A stretch of 64,000 bases of DNA from Ensifer adhaerens (GCF_000697965.2 NZ_CP015880.1:620001-684000); one strand, 5' to 3'. Counted from the first letter of the stretch, positions 25,991-35,939 are shown. Program-made: numbers and translations. The notes: generated by a model not told the origin, from the sequence alone.

Positions 25991-25995
25991 TAAAC

Positions 25996-26880
25996 TCAGT
26001 AATCCCTGTTCGGTGTGGGTCTGACGAAATCGGGGACGATATCGCGGTTGCTCTTGCGGGCCGAAACCATGCCTTTGGTGGTGCGGGATGGGAAAAGACT
26101 GGTGCCGTATTTGAGGTAGCAGTGGTCCTGGCGCGAGAAATAGACCCAGGTAAAGCCTCCGCAACTCGCGTTGCCCTCGCATCTGCGCATGCATTGGTCG
26201 TAGGATTGCGCCGGGACCTCGCCGAGATCGTTCCCAGGCAGGTCGCTCATGAGGAAGAGGTCCCATTCCGCGTTCAGCTGAACCCTCGCTTCAGCCGGCT
26301 TCGCACGGAAGAACATGCCTGAGGTCACGCCGGCCGCTGACTGGACGAATTCGTACCCCGTCTTGATGAAACAGCGATTCTGCTCACCGTTGAACGTGAA
26401 GGCTTTACACGTGTTGTCCCGCTCGCAAGCGCTGGCGCACATCGCCGGGTCGTTCATCTCCAGTCCCTTGGGAACGATGTCGCCGCCGTAGAGATCGACC
26501 CCAGTGAACTGCGCGAAGTGCCATGACGCGGCATCCGGTGGAGGAGGGAGGTTGGCAGGGTCGCGATACCCGGCGATCCTGTTCCTGGTCCCCGCCGAAT
26601 AGGAAAATTCCGACTGTCCTGCCGAGACGGCGGCGTAGAGACGGCACATATTGGTGGATGACGAGAAGTCAAAGCCCGCACAGCCCGACCGTTCCTCGCA
26701 TATCCGACGGCAATCGCCCCCAGGCCGCTTGAACTCCGCGCTGACAAAACCCCTCAGCATGGTCTGCGGATACTCGAGGATTGGCGGATCGGCCTGCTGT
26801 GCCGTTGCGGGGCCGGACGAAAGCCCTCCCAGCGCGGCAACCAAGACAAACAACCAAAGGACAGATTTGTGAAACTTCAT
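25996..26880 (-). CDS. Exported protein with three PAN/apple domains
   Basis: 294 aa. Signal peptide to about residue 28 (GLSSGPATAQQ). PAN units at about 32-108 (DCRRICEERSGCAGFD, MCRLYAAVS, RIAGYRDP), 115-195 (MCASACERDNTCKAFTFN, CFIKTGYEF) and 200-275 (QCMRRCEGNASCGGFTWV, CYLKYGTSL). Same architecture as the last gene of the operon, so the two are paralogues. The hydrolase gene starts 5 bp after its stop. Confidence 0.75.
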   Translation of the reverse strand: MKFHKSVLWLFVLVAALGGLSSGPATAQQADPPILEYPQTMLRGFVSAEFKRPGGDCRRICEERSGCAGFDFSSSTNMCRLYAAVSAGQSEFSYSAGTRNRIAGYRDPANLPPPPDAASWHFAQFTGVDLYGGDIVPKGLEMNDPAMCASACERDNTCKAFTFNGEQNRCFIKTGYEFVQSAAGVTSGMFFRAKPAEARVQLNAEWDLFLMSDLPGNDLGEVPAQSYDQCMRRCEGNASCGGFTWVYFSRQDHCYLKYGTSLFPSRTTKGMVSARKSNRDIVPDFVRPTPNRDY

Positions 26881-26920
26881 TCTGTAAACGTCCAGCCTCC
26901 AAGGCCTCTTGCCGCTTGGC

Positions 26921-27721
26921 TCAGGGGTTAAGCGATCCCTCGCAATAGGTGCTTCCCAGGAAGCTCTCGAATGCGTTGGTGTAGATCGAACCTGTGTTGC
27001 TCGCCTCCTGGCACATCGACGTCAGTAGGGTGACCGCTTTCGAATTGCCCTCGAGCGCCAGTTCGAAGTAGGACCTCGCCGCCTTGTTAGCGTCCATGGA
27101 CGGAACGCGGTCGGCGGCGAAGGTGCGCGGGTCATACCATTGGGCTACTTCCAGCTTCGCGTCCGTGTTTCCTCGTTGCATCGACAGTTGTATTGCTTGG
27201 TTCCCGATGTCGCGCTTGCCTCTGTCGAAAGCCTTCCGGCTTAGGTCCAACAGTTCGTCCCCGTCGTGATCGGACTGTTTTAGCTTCTCGAAGAGGCCTT
27301 CGAGCGGTGGATTGGTCGGATCGCGAAAACCAGCCACCACCGCTCGTGTCTCGGAGGTCGATCCGGGAGCTTCCCTCACGGAACCGATGCTGGCGAAGAT
27401 GCGGCAGACACCCTTCTCTGAATAGTCGAAACCGACACAGCCGGTGCGCGCCGCGCATATCTTGCGGCATTCTTCGAGGGGCTTTGGAAGCTCCGCGCTG
27501 TTGATCCCGTTGATGGCCGTGTTGGGATAGTTAAACAGCTCCGCCGCCGTGGTTCCGTCCTGCGCGAAAGCAAATGGAGTCACGGCAAGCCAAAGCGTCG
27601 CGATTCCAGCGCTGACATACCACGACACGAAGCCACGCTTTGCACCCACGTTTATCACGCGCATTCGATTCGCTCTCCAAACCTTGGTCAGAACGGAATT
27701 GTCCCTGGTTTCGGCCCTCAT
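26921..27721 (-). CDS. Exported PAN + Sel1-like repeat protein
   Basis: 266 aa; ATGA overlap with the upstream gene (an internal Met at 27664 is an alternative start). After a signal peptide (LWLAVTPFAFA), one PAN domain (ECRKICAARTGCVGFD, VCRIFASIGSV, VVAGFRDP). The C-terminal ~130 residues are Sel1-like helical repeats (IQLSMQRGNTDAKLEVAQWYDP; ARSYFELALEGNSKAVTLL) preceded by an Asp-rich SDHDGDELL motif and ending TYCEGSLNP. This domain is clearly homologous to the C-terminus of the preceding gene product. Confidence 0.7.
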   Translation of the reverse strand: MRAETRDNSVLTKVWRANRMRVINVGAKRGFVSWYVSAGIATLWLAVTPFAFAQDGTTAAELFNYPNTAINGINSAELPKPLEECRKICAARTGCVGFDYSEKGVCRIFASIGSVREAPGSTSETRAVVAGFRDPTNPPLEGLFEKLKQSDHDGDELLDLSRKAFDRGKRDIGNQAIQLSMQRGNTDAKLEVAQWYDPRTFAADRVPSMDANKAARSYFELALEGNSKAVTLLTSMCQEASNTGSIYTNAFESFLGSTYCEGSLNP

Positions 27722-28761
27722 GGGTCAAGGCTCCCTTGGCAGTAGGTGCTTCCGAAGAAATCACGGTAGGGTCCATCGCTGGACTTTGAGGCCTCGCAGA
27801 TCGATGTCAGCAGGCTCTTGGCCTCGGCGTTCCCACCCAGAGCGAGTTCGAAATAGGCGCGTGCAGCGCGGTTGGCATCGATCGCCTGCACCCGGCTGTC
27901 GTCGAAGGTTCGCGGGTCGTACCACTTTGCCTGCGTCAGCTTTGCAGTGGTGTTCCCCCGGGCGACGGAGATGTTGATCGCCTGGTTGGCGATGACGGTG
28001 TCCCCAGCGTCGAAGGCTTCTTCGGTCAGCGACAGCAATTCGTCCCCGTCGTCGTCCGACGCCTTGAGGCGCTCGAACTTGGCCGAAAGAGATTCCGACG
28101 GGTCGGTCGGCGTGGTGGCTTCCGCTTCCTGCAGGGGGCTGTCCGGGCTGTTCAGAGGACCCCACTTCCAGTAAGCAAAGCCACCGCCTCCGGCGAGGAT
28201 CAGAAGCAGAAGGATGTAGGCCCAGGCGTAACTGCGTTTCCGCTTCTCCTTGGCTTCGACCTTTTCCGCCTCAGGCTCGGTCTTTTTCAAGGTTACCGTC
28301 GGCTCCACCGGAGCAGGCAAAGGAGGCCGTACGACCAAGAGTTCAGGCTGCTCCTCCACCAAGGCTTCGATCTCTGTCGTCTTGGGAGGGATTGTCGGCG
28401 GTTCTGACAGCGTCCCCGAATATCCCTTGGGACTTTGCATGATCTCTGGCCAGAAGGCCTGACCGAAAGTTTCAGCGTTCTCGACCTGCAGCCTTACATA
28501 GAGACTGTAGGGGATGCGGTCGCAAACTGCCGGGCCAGCCCTTAGGATGACCTTGGAATCCGACCGTGAGACAAGTTCGACATCCATCGCGATAGGGCTA
28601 GCTTGCCACCCGTCAGGCCCGAGATAAGGGGTGTCGGTCGATTTGCGGGATACGAGAAGCCGGTGCGGGCTCTCCGGGAGATGGGCGTCGTGGAACGTGA
28701 TCAGCGCATGACCGAAGTAGCGCGACTCGTCCTCGAGAACCTCGATGCGGACTTCTTTCAT
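27718..28761 (-). CDS. Membrane-anchored Sel1-like protein
   Basis: 347 aa. Start ATG 28761 shares bases with the SrfC-like stop (TGATG). The N-terminal ~115 residues form a soluble beta-rich domain, then a Pro/Glu-rich linker, a basic stretch (EKRKRSY), one membrane helix (about 178-197) and a C-terminal Sel1-like domain (ASDDDGDELLSLTEEAFD; ARAYFELALGGNAEAKSLL; TYCQGSLDP). Positive-inside places the N-terminus in the cytoplasm and the Sel1-like part in the periplasm. That agrees with the exported paralogue of the same domain in the next gene. Confidence 0.7.
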   Translation of the reverse strand: MKEVRIEVLEDESRYFGHALITFHDAHLPESPHRLLVSRKSTDTPYLGPDGWQASPIAMDVELVSRSDSKVILRAGPAVCDRIPYSLYVRLQVENAETFGQAFWPEIMQSPKGYSGTLSEPPTIPPKTTEIEALVEEQPELLVVRPPLPAPVEPTVTLKKTEPEAEKVEAKEKRKRSYAWAYILLLLILAGGGGFAYWKWGPLNSPDSPLQEAEATTPTDPSESLSAKFERLKASDDDGDELLSLTEEAFDAGDTVIANQAINISVARGNTTAKLTQAKWYDPRTFDDSRVQAIDANRAARAYFELALGGNAEAKSLLTSICEASKSSDGPYRDFFGSTYCQGSLDP

Positions 28762-31475
28762 CAGACCGCCTTTCCAAGTTGGATCGAGGAGGCAGATTCT
28801 CCGAGGCCGACGATGATGGTCCGCAGCCGTTCGTTCTGCTCCACGTTCAGCGTGAACCCTTCGCCCGACATCACGTTGTCCACGACCAGCTGGTGGAATG
28901 CGTACATCCACTCCGAAAGCGCCAGATAGGCGAAGTTGTTTCGTTCGGGCGGCAGGCCGTCGCAGTTCGCCCTGGGCGGCCGCTTCGCAAACACGCTGAT
29001 CGTTCCGTCTTCGGAGCCGTCAGGAGCGCGTGGCCTTTTGTCCTCAGGTACAATGTCGAAGCCAAGGGTGCTGGCGAACCGGTTAATGTGGCTGGTTGCG
29101 AAGAAGCCGGCCTTTTCGAGCAGGATGTCCGGTCTTTCAATGGCATTCCCTGCCAGCTTCTGTAGGTCGACGGCGATGCGTCCCTCGAGTTCCGAGCGCC
29201 GTGCGCCGGCGATCAGTTCCGAGACGAGTTCCCCCGCTGTTTCCGCATCCAGTCCCATGGCCTGTAAAGCTTCGTCGTTTCGCGTCATCGCAAACAGGTT
29301 CTCGGTCCAGTGACCAACCGCCGCCCGCGCGAGATAAGCTTCTTTCGGCATGGATTTGAGAGGGACCGCGGAAACGGCGGTTACGGAGGCCTTCGATGCC
29401 GCGGCTGCGGGTTTCTTGCCTCCAGGCAATGGAGGCGCGGCCTTGCCGGGGATCGGGGGTGCTTTCCGCGTGACTGTCGGCGTTTCGGTGCCCGCCACAG
29501 GGCCGTCGTCTCCGTTCGAGAATCCCCTGAGTCGGCTTCCATAGGCGATATGCAGATGCTCGGATATCCCGTTCTGCGAGATTTGCAGCATCCTGATGGC
29601 GCTGCCGAACTGGTTGCGGTCCCAGGCTTCTGAGAGACCCGCGAGTATCCGACCGGATACCTCCTGACGCTCCTCAAGCCGCTTGTTGATGTCGCTGTCC
29701 ACGAAGTACGGCGAAACCACGCGCCGGATTTCCTGGCCGATGGCGGCGAGGCGCTCCTTGATCTGGTTGAACTTGATTTCCGGGCGGCAGATCGCCGCCA
29801 GGTTCTGCGCGAGATAGTTCACGCCGCCGTCGTTGAGCTTGAGGGCCTCGTCAAAAGCGCGGGCGGGATCGGCGAAATGCGCCTGTACTTCCTCGACCTG
29901 GAGATACGCCTTCCTGAGGACGGCGACCTTTTCGACCTTGTCGGGAAGGATTTCGACTTCGGTGTTCCCCTTGTAGCGGATCATGAACTCCGCCTTGAAG
30001 TTCGGGTTCCTCAGCCAGTAGGTGTTGTTGAACGGTCGGCCCGGCGTCCATTCGAACGGCCAGCGGTGCGCCTTGCCGAAATAACTCGTCAACGACGACC
30101 CCAGACGTGCTTTGAACCGATCCGAAGGACTGTTCCCTTCGTCGCCCGCCCGCTCGTTAAAGTGCTGGTCCATCATCGTCAGGACCAAAAACAGCGCCGT
30201 CTCTGCCCTCGCACGGTCCGCGGCGGTGGCTCCGTGCGTCGTCTGTATCCACCTGTCGATCATGTCCGGCAGTTCGACGACTTCCTGGTTGGACGGCTTG
30301 ATGCAGAGGAGGATGCTCGAAATCTCCTGCTCGGCTACATATCGGTCGAACAGGAAGGCTACTTTGCCCCGTCGGAACAGGTCCTGAAGCGCGTCGGGCT
30401 TGTCGTCGAAGAAGTTCTCGAAATCGACTTTCTGCCTGCTTCTCGCCCCAGGAAAGTCCAACAGGTCGGTATGCTCGAAGAAGGGCCACGGCTGGTCGGC
30501 GATCGCGATCCTCAATTCGGCGGCCAAGGCTGTCACGACCGAGCGGGCAAGCATGACGGGTGCGCCTGTCATCGACCGGATTGAAAGGTCCTCCGTCTGT
30601 CCGTCGGTTCCAAGCCCGCTCAGGGTCGCGACGTCGATGATGCTCCTGTCTCGCGGGACGAGCGCGTCGATTTGGCAGTAGGCGTCTGTGGGGAAGCCCA
30701 ACCTCTCAAGTGCAGACACCAGTTCCACGTACACGCGGGTGAACTGCGGAATGCCACCCCACAATACTGAAAACAGGTTGGCGCGATCCTCGACCGAGAG
30801 CCGCGGTGCCAGATCGGCTGCGGTTTCCCAGTATGCGGACAAGGTCTCGATGTACGAGAGGCCCGAGAACTGCTTCTCGAAGTACTCCTGCAAATCCCAC
30901 ACGTCTTCTTCGCTCGGACCGCGCGACGGCCTGGCTCCTGCGCGCGCCCTAGCCGTATCCAGGACAGAGAGAACCGTATCAGGCTTGAGGGGAGGTCGCT
31001 TCTTGGGTTCGCCGTCGAGGAAGAAGCTGTTGCCAAGGATTTTCGCTATGTCGGTCTCGCTCAGCATCCTGAGGACAACGGGCGAGCCCGGCGGGCTCGG
31101 CTCCTGGCGGATGGAGAACCTGGTGACGAGGCCTGTCGATTCCCGGTCGCCGCCTGGATTGATTTCGCGGATGAAGTCCACGTCCCGGCCGAGATCGCCA
31201 AAACGGGCCATCAGCGGCTTGTCTCCGTCGCGGGCAAGGACCGACACGAGGTATGATTTGCCAGCCTGGCTCGGCCCGAAAACGCCGACGCACATCGGAC
31301 GGTCGATTGCCGCCTGCGCCTTCCTGGCGGCGATAATCGATTTCCTGATCTGCTGCTCCGCGATCTTGCGGCTCGCGCCAACCCGGTCGGCATTCGCCGT
31401 ATCCGAAACCCAGACAAGGCTTTGCTGGGCCAGATCAAGGGCGTTGCTACATACTTTCTTCAACTCGGCTTGCAT
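28761..31475 (-). CDS. SrfC-like dynamin-type GTPase
   Basis: 904 aa. P-loop GVFGPSQAGKS at about 64-74, a switch-I-like Thr in STGLVTRF (about 113-120), and a G3-type DFPG at 340-343 inside LLDFPGARSRQ. Length, P-loop wording and position beside SrfB fit the virulence factor SrfC family, whose GTPase domain belongs to the dynamin-like group. A Pro/Lys/Ala-rich linker lies near 665-715; the rest is helical. Probably a cytoplasmic, membrane-associated GTPase working with the SrfB-like ATPase. Family assignment is from memory of motifs, not a search. Confidence 0.75.
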   Translation of the reverse strand: MQAELKKVCSNALDLAQQSLVWVSDTANADRVGASRKIAEQQIRKSIIAARKAQAAIDRPMCVGVFGPSQAGKSYLVSVLARDGDKPLMARFGDLGRDVDFIREINPGGDRESTGLVTRFSIRQEPSPPGSPVVLRMLSETDIAKILGNSFFLDGEPKKRPPLKPDTVLSVLDTARARAGARPSRGPSEEDVWDLQEYFEKQFSGLSYIETLSAYWETAADLAPRLSVEDRANLFSVLWGGIPQFTRVYVELVSALERLGFPTDAYCQIDALVPRDRSIIDVATLSGLGTDGQTEDLSIRSMTGAPVMLARSVVTALAAELRIAIADQPWPFFEHTDLLDFPGARSRQKVDFENFFDDKPDALQDLFRRGKVAFLFDRYVAEQEISSILLCIKPSNQEVVELPDMIDRWIQTTHGATAADRARAETALFLVLTMMDQHFNERAGDEGNSPSDRFKARLGSSLTSYFGKAHRWPFEWTPGRPFNNTYWLRNPNFKAEFMIRYKGNTEVEILPDKVEKVAVLRKAYLQVEEVQAHFADPARAFDEALKLNDGGVNYLAQNLAAICRPEIKFNQIKERLAAIGQEIRRVVSPYFVDSDINKRLEERQEVSGRILAGLSEAWDRNQFGSAIRMLQISQNGISEHLHIAYGSRLRGFSNGDDGPVAGTETPTVTRKAPPIPGKAAPPLPGGKKPAAAASKASVTAVSAVPLKSMPKEAYLARAAVGHWTENLFAMTRNDEALQAMGLDAETAGELVSELIAGARRSELEGRIAVDLQKLAGNAIERPDILLEKAGFFATSHINRFASTLGFDIVPEDKRPRAPDGSEDGTISVFAKRPPRANCDGLPPERNNFAYLALSEWMYAFHQLVVDNVMSGEGFTLNVEQNERLRTIIVGLGESASSIQLGKAV

Positions 31476-31489
31476 GATGATCGCCCGAC

Positions 31490-34400
31490 TTATTGAATGG
31501 ATAGAATTCCGGTGTCGAGCCAGTACCCGTCACCAGTATCGATTGCCAGCGTATCCAGCTTCAGTTCCATCAGGCGTTTGACCGGTGCGCCCGAAGCATC
31601 CTCGGCGTCCTCGATGACGAATTCCTCTCTGGTGAGCTCGCTGGTCATCAGAGCCGCCTCGTTAGTCTCCTCCTCGTCCGCGTTCTGCGCGTTTCTCGCG
31701 ATCGTGACCTTGATCGGCCGCGCGACGTTGCGGGTCGACCTCGACTGGGCCACTGTCAGCTTGTAGAGCGGCGTCGCCACCCAGCGCTCAAGCGGCAGTT
31801 GCCTGAAGCCTATGCGGACAGGGCTGTGATAATCGAACTCCGCCTCGTCCGTCGCTCCGCTGTTGTCGAGGTCGATGTCGTGGAACAGCAACTTCTCGTC
31901 CGCGAGCGACGTGCCGTTCTCGAGAAGCCCGATGTAGCGCGCCGTCGAATGCATCCGTAGGTATTGCGAGTAGAGCGTGAAGTTGGTGATGGACGATGCT
32001 GACAGCGCGCAGAGCATCGCTCCGACCACCGCAGTGGTCTTTGGATCGTCGATATGGGTATTACTTACCCCTCGGAACGGATACCAGGTCCCGACACGGT
32101 AATCCCTGATCGGAATGACGGCATCGGTCCTGACGGCCATCTTGTTCGTGAAGAGGCTGATCATTTGCGGAAGTCGCATGGGCCGACCGGTCAGCAACAC
32201 GACATCCGCGTCGAGGTGGTTGATCGCCTCCGCGATATTGTCGAACACGCTGTCGAATGTGGCTAGGACGCACTCGTCTACTTCGACCGGATCGATAAAA
32301 ATGTCGCAATCGGCGATCCGAAGTTCTTTCGCGCCAAGCGCGTGAGCCTTCTCCTTGATGTAGCCAAGAATCCTTTCGTCTACTGGAACTTCGGCTTCTT
32401 CGTCGCCGCGCATGTCGAAGAAGCTGGACACCTTGCGGGTTTCCGTGTGCCTCGAGTTCGCCGACATCGCTTCGCACTCGGAAAGGATACCGATCGCGAT
32501 GGGTTGCATGACCTGAAGCACGAACTGACGCCTGAGGTGCTTCTCCTGTTCGGACATCGTGGGATTATCCCCAGCGAAGCGGTCCTTGAGAAAGTTCCTG
32601 GCGCTTCCGACCCCGGCTGCCCTGAGCTGGTCTTCGAGGCGGGGAATGACCAGCCGCTCGATGATGGTCTTGAGGAGATCATCGCCAGCGATGCGGAAGC
32701 CTTCCCTAAAATTCTGCTCGGGATAGAGCGCCACGTTGTCGGTCTGGAAGTATGTTGTCACCATCAAGTCGGTGGTGCCGCCCCCGACGTCAACGCTTGC
32801 GATCCTGAGGCTCCGTTCCTCCTTCCCCTTGTTCTTGCCCGCAGGGAGTGAATCCGGCCTGATCCTGTCCTTTCCGAGGAGGTCGAAGAGCGTGCGGATC
32901 GACCCTAGCTTTTGCACCGCCTCGCCGTAGAGATAGACGAGATGGACCGAGCTGGCCTCGTCCCACGAGCAGTGTACTTCTGGGCGTTTGCTGTTGATCC
33001 CGTTTTCCGTTTCGCTCCATCCGGCGAGCGACCAGACCAGCTTCACCGCCGCCTCCGCTCGCGATTTGAGGATGCGCTGCTCCTGTACCGGCGTCGCCGA
33101 CGGGATCGTCATGATGATCCGGCGAAGCCGTCGTGGAACGTCCTTGAGTCGGCGTTCGCGCCTGACCCCCGGGTTATTCATCATCGACATTGCCTGCGAT
33201 ATGATCTCGGCCAGCATGAAGGTGAAGAACGACGACTTCGAGAACGAGAATCGGCTGGCGGTCTGGAGTTCCTGCTCCATGATCTTGAGTTTGTAGTTCT
33301 GACGGTCCGTCTCGAGTTGCTCGAGCACGTCGCCCCTGTCGTTTACGAAACGATACATGGTGCGCTCGACGAGGGGCTGTAGCGTTCCGTCCTCGTCCGG
33401 CGTCGCCGACCGGAACTTCCAGGGCTGGAGAACAGGGTCCGAACTCCAAAGGTAGCGTTTTGGAGACGACATGCCAGTCGATGCTTCGGTTCCCTCGGAC
33501 TCTCCCCGCAGACGCGAGGCTTCGGGGCCGATACGTAAAAGACTGGGCCAGAAGAACGCCTTCGACCGTCCGGACCGACGCGCCTTGTCCTCGGTGCCGA
33601 ATTCCGCCGCGACAAGTTCGCACTGGCTTTCGAAAGGGTCGCGGTAGACCAGCTCGGGTCGCGAGAGGTCACGCAACTCCATGACGAGCGAGTTGTTCAG
33701 GTCCACGTTCATATCGTCAGGGAATGACTGAATGAGAAGGCCGCACGAACGGGAGTTTCCAATGTCCAACACGAGATCGACATCGATCGGCTGGACTGCT
33801 TTGGTGTCGCTCACCGTGTCGATCAAGGTCACCTTCCCGATCTCGATCGCGCTCGCGATGAACTGGACGAACGTGATGTAACGCGCGAGATGTTCGAACC
33901 TGTAGGGGAAATCGTCAGCACGAAGCTCGCGCCCGCGCTTTTCCTGCTTCTTGAAGTTCTTGAAAATTTCTCGCAACCAGTCGTCTACCCACTGCTGAAC
34001 GTCCACGTCGCCTCTGTCGGGAACGGTGATCTTGTGGGACAGGAACGAGATAATGTCGGGCAGGCGGCTCATCAGCCGGAAGGATTCCGTCCTCCCCGCA
34101 TCCTCGGGGGTGGGCGCAAGGTAGGGCCGGTTCGGCTTCTTGGGAGCCAGTGAAGTGTCGAACGCGAAGATGACTCGGTGGGTCGCCTCTTCGTCCTGGT
34201 AGGTCTTGCGCGTTTCCGTCACGCGCACGCGCACCCAGTCGGTCGGTCCCTGTGAGTAGATTTCGTTCCCGAAGTCGTCCTTGCCGGGTTCGATCTTGAA
34301 GAACGGCATCGGCACCCACCTATTCAGGAAGGTGTTCAGCGCCAGAGATTTGTTGACTTCGTAGTTCGCGACATCGTCGGCGTGAGAGGAATGGGGAAAA

Positions 34401-34609
34401 GGCGCGGTCGGATCGTCGTCTTTCCAGTTTGTCAGAAGCCGCACGAGCGTCTTGCCGTCTGCGTCTACCTGCCCTGGTGAATTGCGTTCGACGAAAGAGC
34501 GGGACAGACGGGGCGTCTGGTCGAAATCGAATCCAAACTCGACGAACTGGATGCCGCTGTCGGGAACCAGTGTCAGCCCCTCGCTGAAATCCGCTAGGTT
34601 TGTTAGCAT
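31490..34609 (-). CDS. SrfB-like actin/Hsp70-fold ATPase
   Basis: 1039 aa. The start (MLTNLADFSEGLTLVPDSGI) matches the SrfB family N-terminus as I remember it. Actin/Hsp70-type nucleotide motifs are in the right order: phosphate-1 loop LVLDIGNSRSCG (about 280-290), phosphate-2 loop ASVDVGGGTTDL (about 604-615) and adenosine motif VVLLTGRPMRLP (about 803-814). SrfB proteins occur with SrfC in Salmonella and other proteobacteria, where their biochemical role is not settled. Cytoplasmic; no signal or membrane helix. ATG 34609 follows GAAGG. Confidence 0.8.
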   Translation of the reverse strand: MLTNLADFSEGLTLVPDSGIQFVEFGFDFDQTPRLSRSFVERNSPGQVDADGKTLVRLLTNWKDDDPTAPFPHSSHADDVANYEVNKSLALNTFLNRWVPMPFFKIEPGKDDFGNEIYSQGPTDWVRVRVTETRKTYQDEEATHRVIFAFDTSLAPKKPNRPYLAPTPEDAGRTESFRLMSRLPDIISFLSHKITVPDRGDVDVQQWVDDWLREIFKNFKKQEKRGRELRADDFPYRFEHLARYITFVQFIASAIEIGKVTLIDTVSDTKAVQPIDVDLVLDIGNSRSCGLLIQSFPDDMNVDLNNSLVMELRDLSRPELVYRDPFESQCELVAAEFGTEDKARRSGRSKAFFWPSLLRIGPEASRLRGESEGTEASTGMSSPKRYLWSSDPVLQPWKFRSATPDEDGTLQPLVERTMYRFVNDRGDVLEQLETDRQNYKLKIMEQELQTASRFSFSKSSFFTFMLAEIISQAMSMMNNPGVRRERRLKDVPRRLRRIIMTIPSATPVQEQRILKSRAEAAVKLVWSLAGWSETENGINSKRPEVHCSWDEASSVHLVYLYGEAVQKLGSIRTLFDLLGKDRIRPDSLPAGKNKGKEERSLRIASVDVGGGTTDLMVTTYFQTDNVALYPEQNFREGFRIAGDDLLKTIIERLVIPRLEDQLRAAGVGSARNFLKDRFAGDNPTMSEQEKHLRRQFVLQVMQPIAIGILSECEAMSANSRHTETRKVSSFFDMRGDEEAEVPVDERILGYIKEKAHALGAKELRIADCDIFIDPVEVDECVLATFDSVFDNIAEAINHLDADVVLLTGRPMRLPQMISLFTNKMAVRTDAVIPIRDYRVGTWYPFRGVSNTHIDDPKTTAVVGAMLCALSASSITNFTLYSQYLRMHSTARYIGLLENGTSLADEKLLFHDIDLDNSGATDEAEFDYHSPVRIGFRQLPLERWVATPLYKLTVAQSRSTRNVARPIKVTIARNAQNADEEETNEAALMTSELTREEFVIEDAEDASGAPVKRLMELKLDTLAIDTGDGYWLDTGILSIQ

Positions 34610-34646
34610 GCCTTCACCATTATGCAGGTTATGTTTCGGACAACTG

Positions 34647-35933
34647 TCATGGGACTGTGAACTCCATAACCTTGACGATTTCCTTCTCGTCCTGAACGAC
34701 GCCGGATTTGATGATCGGCTCTTTCCCCTTTTGCTCGACGACCACCTCGAAGGGAGTGGAGGTCGGCGGGCCGCTTTCGTTTGTGCCGAAGTACTTCACT
34801 TCCACGCCATATCGCCCCGGCATCAAAGCCGATTCGCCGAAGCGCACATGTTCGATGGGACGGTCGACCCGCTCCCTGTAGTTTCTGTCGATTTCAAGCC
34901 GCCCTCCACATGCAAGGGCATCATGGGCGACCTTCTTGCCGTTGGGGCAGATCACGTAGAGATCGAGGTCGTGGGTATTGTTCCAGAGCAGACTGATCGT
35001 GGTTTCGTTGGGATTGAGTTCGACACCGGCCTCGGTCACGCGTTTTCGCACTTCGTCAACCGGATCGACGGATGGGACGGGGACGCACTGCATCGCGGTT
35101 CCTCGTACTTGGTCCGTGAGAGATGCCAATTCTGTCGTCAGGGCTTTTGCGTCCGCCTGCTTTGCCTCGATCTGGGGATCGGCGATCTGGCGGCAAAATG
35201 CTCCGTCTCCCCATCCAAACACGTAGGTTCCGCTAAATGGCATGCGGACGCCGCATGCGGGGAGAAGCATCCAGCCGATGACAAAAGGAAGGATCAGGGC
35301 AAATGCCCAAAGAACGGACGAAAGGACGCGAAGCCAATCCCTCTGAGGTGAATTTGCCAACGCGCTTGTCGATGTCGAGTTGGCGACTGCTTCTCCTTCG
35401 TGCGGTAGATTTTGGTCGATGACGACCTGCTGCGTAGCCGGAAAAATCCGGTCCCGGCGATTGATCGTATGACTCCCGGTCAATTCCGACGATCGAGGTT
35501 CATATCCCCAGGCGGTGAGGATGATGGAAGCCTTCCCTGAAGGAACATCGCCTCCAAGCCAGATGAACTCGTCGCCCGGGTGGCAGATTGCGTTACGAAG
35601 CGCTGCGGCCGTGGTTCGCGCTGCTTGATCGTTTTTCTCCTCATACCTACCTGCGGCGGCCGCAATGACGGACACCTCGGCTTGGAGGCGCTTCCTGTAG
35701 TAGTCCGCAAGTTCGTCGGGAAGCGAGGTGAGCTGGGTCAACTGATCATCGGTTTCGGCATACCAGTCGATACCCGATCCGTCGGCGCGCGCTACGGGTT
35801 CCGCGAGCCTTAGACCGATTTTCCCTTTGAATTCTCGCTCCAGGATTGCCTGCAGGCGTGGTAGAGACCGCTCGGCGGCCGAGCCGACGGGACGCATATT
35901 CAGTAAAGGCGTGGTCGCGATAAACTGGCTCAT
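34647..35933 (-). CDS. Single-pass membrane protein with YfaP/DUF2135-like periplasmic domain
   Basis: 428 aa. Cytoplasmic N-terminal domain (1-200), one membrane helix at about 202-226, then a periplasmic part with a short coiled coil (AKQADAKALTTELASLTDQV) and a C-terminal beta domain whose WNNTHDLDLYVICPNG start resembles DUF2135/YfaP. The N-terminal domain shares a motif (ILTAWGYEP) with the preceding gene product (ILTNWGALP), so the two are probably paralogous there. It occupies the place of SrfA in srfABC-type operons, but I see no clear SrfA match. Confidence 0.6.
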   Translation of the reverse strand: MSQFIATTPLLNMRPVGSAAERSLPRLQAILEREFKGKIGLRLAEPVARADGSGIDWYAETDDQLTQLTSLPDELADYYRKRLQAEVSVIAAAAGRYEEKNDQAARTTAAALRNAICHPGDEFIWLGGDVPSGKASIILTAWGYEPRSSELTGSHTINRRDRIFPATQQVVIDQNLPHEGEAVANSTSTSALANSPQRDWLRVLSSVLWAFALILPFVIGWMLLPACGVRMPFSGTYVFGWGDGAFCRQIADPQIEAKQADAKALTTELASLTDQVRGTAMQCVPVPSVDPVDEVRKRVTEAGVELNPNETTISLLWNNTHDLDLYVICPNGKKVAHDALACGGRLEIDRNYRERVDRPIEHVRFGESALMPGRYGVEVKYFGTNESGPPTSTPFEVVVEQKGKEPIIKSGVVQDEKEIVKVMEFTVP

Positions 35934-35939
35934 GGCGCG

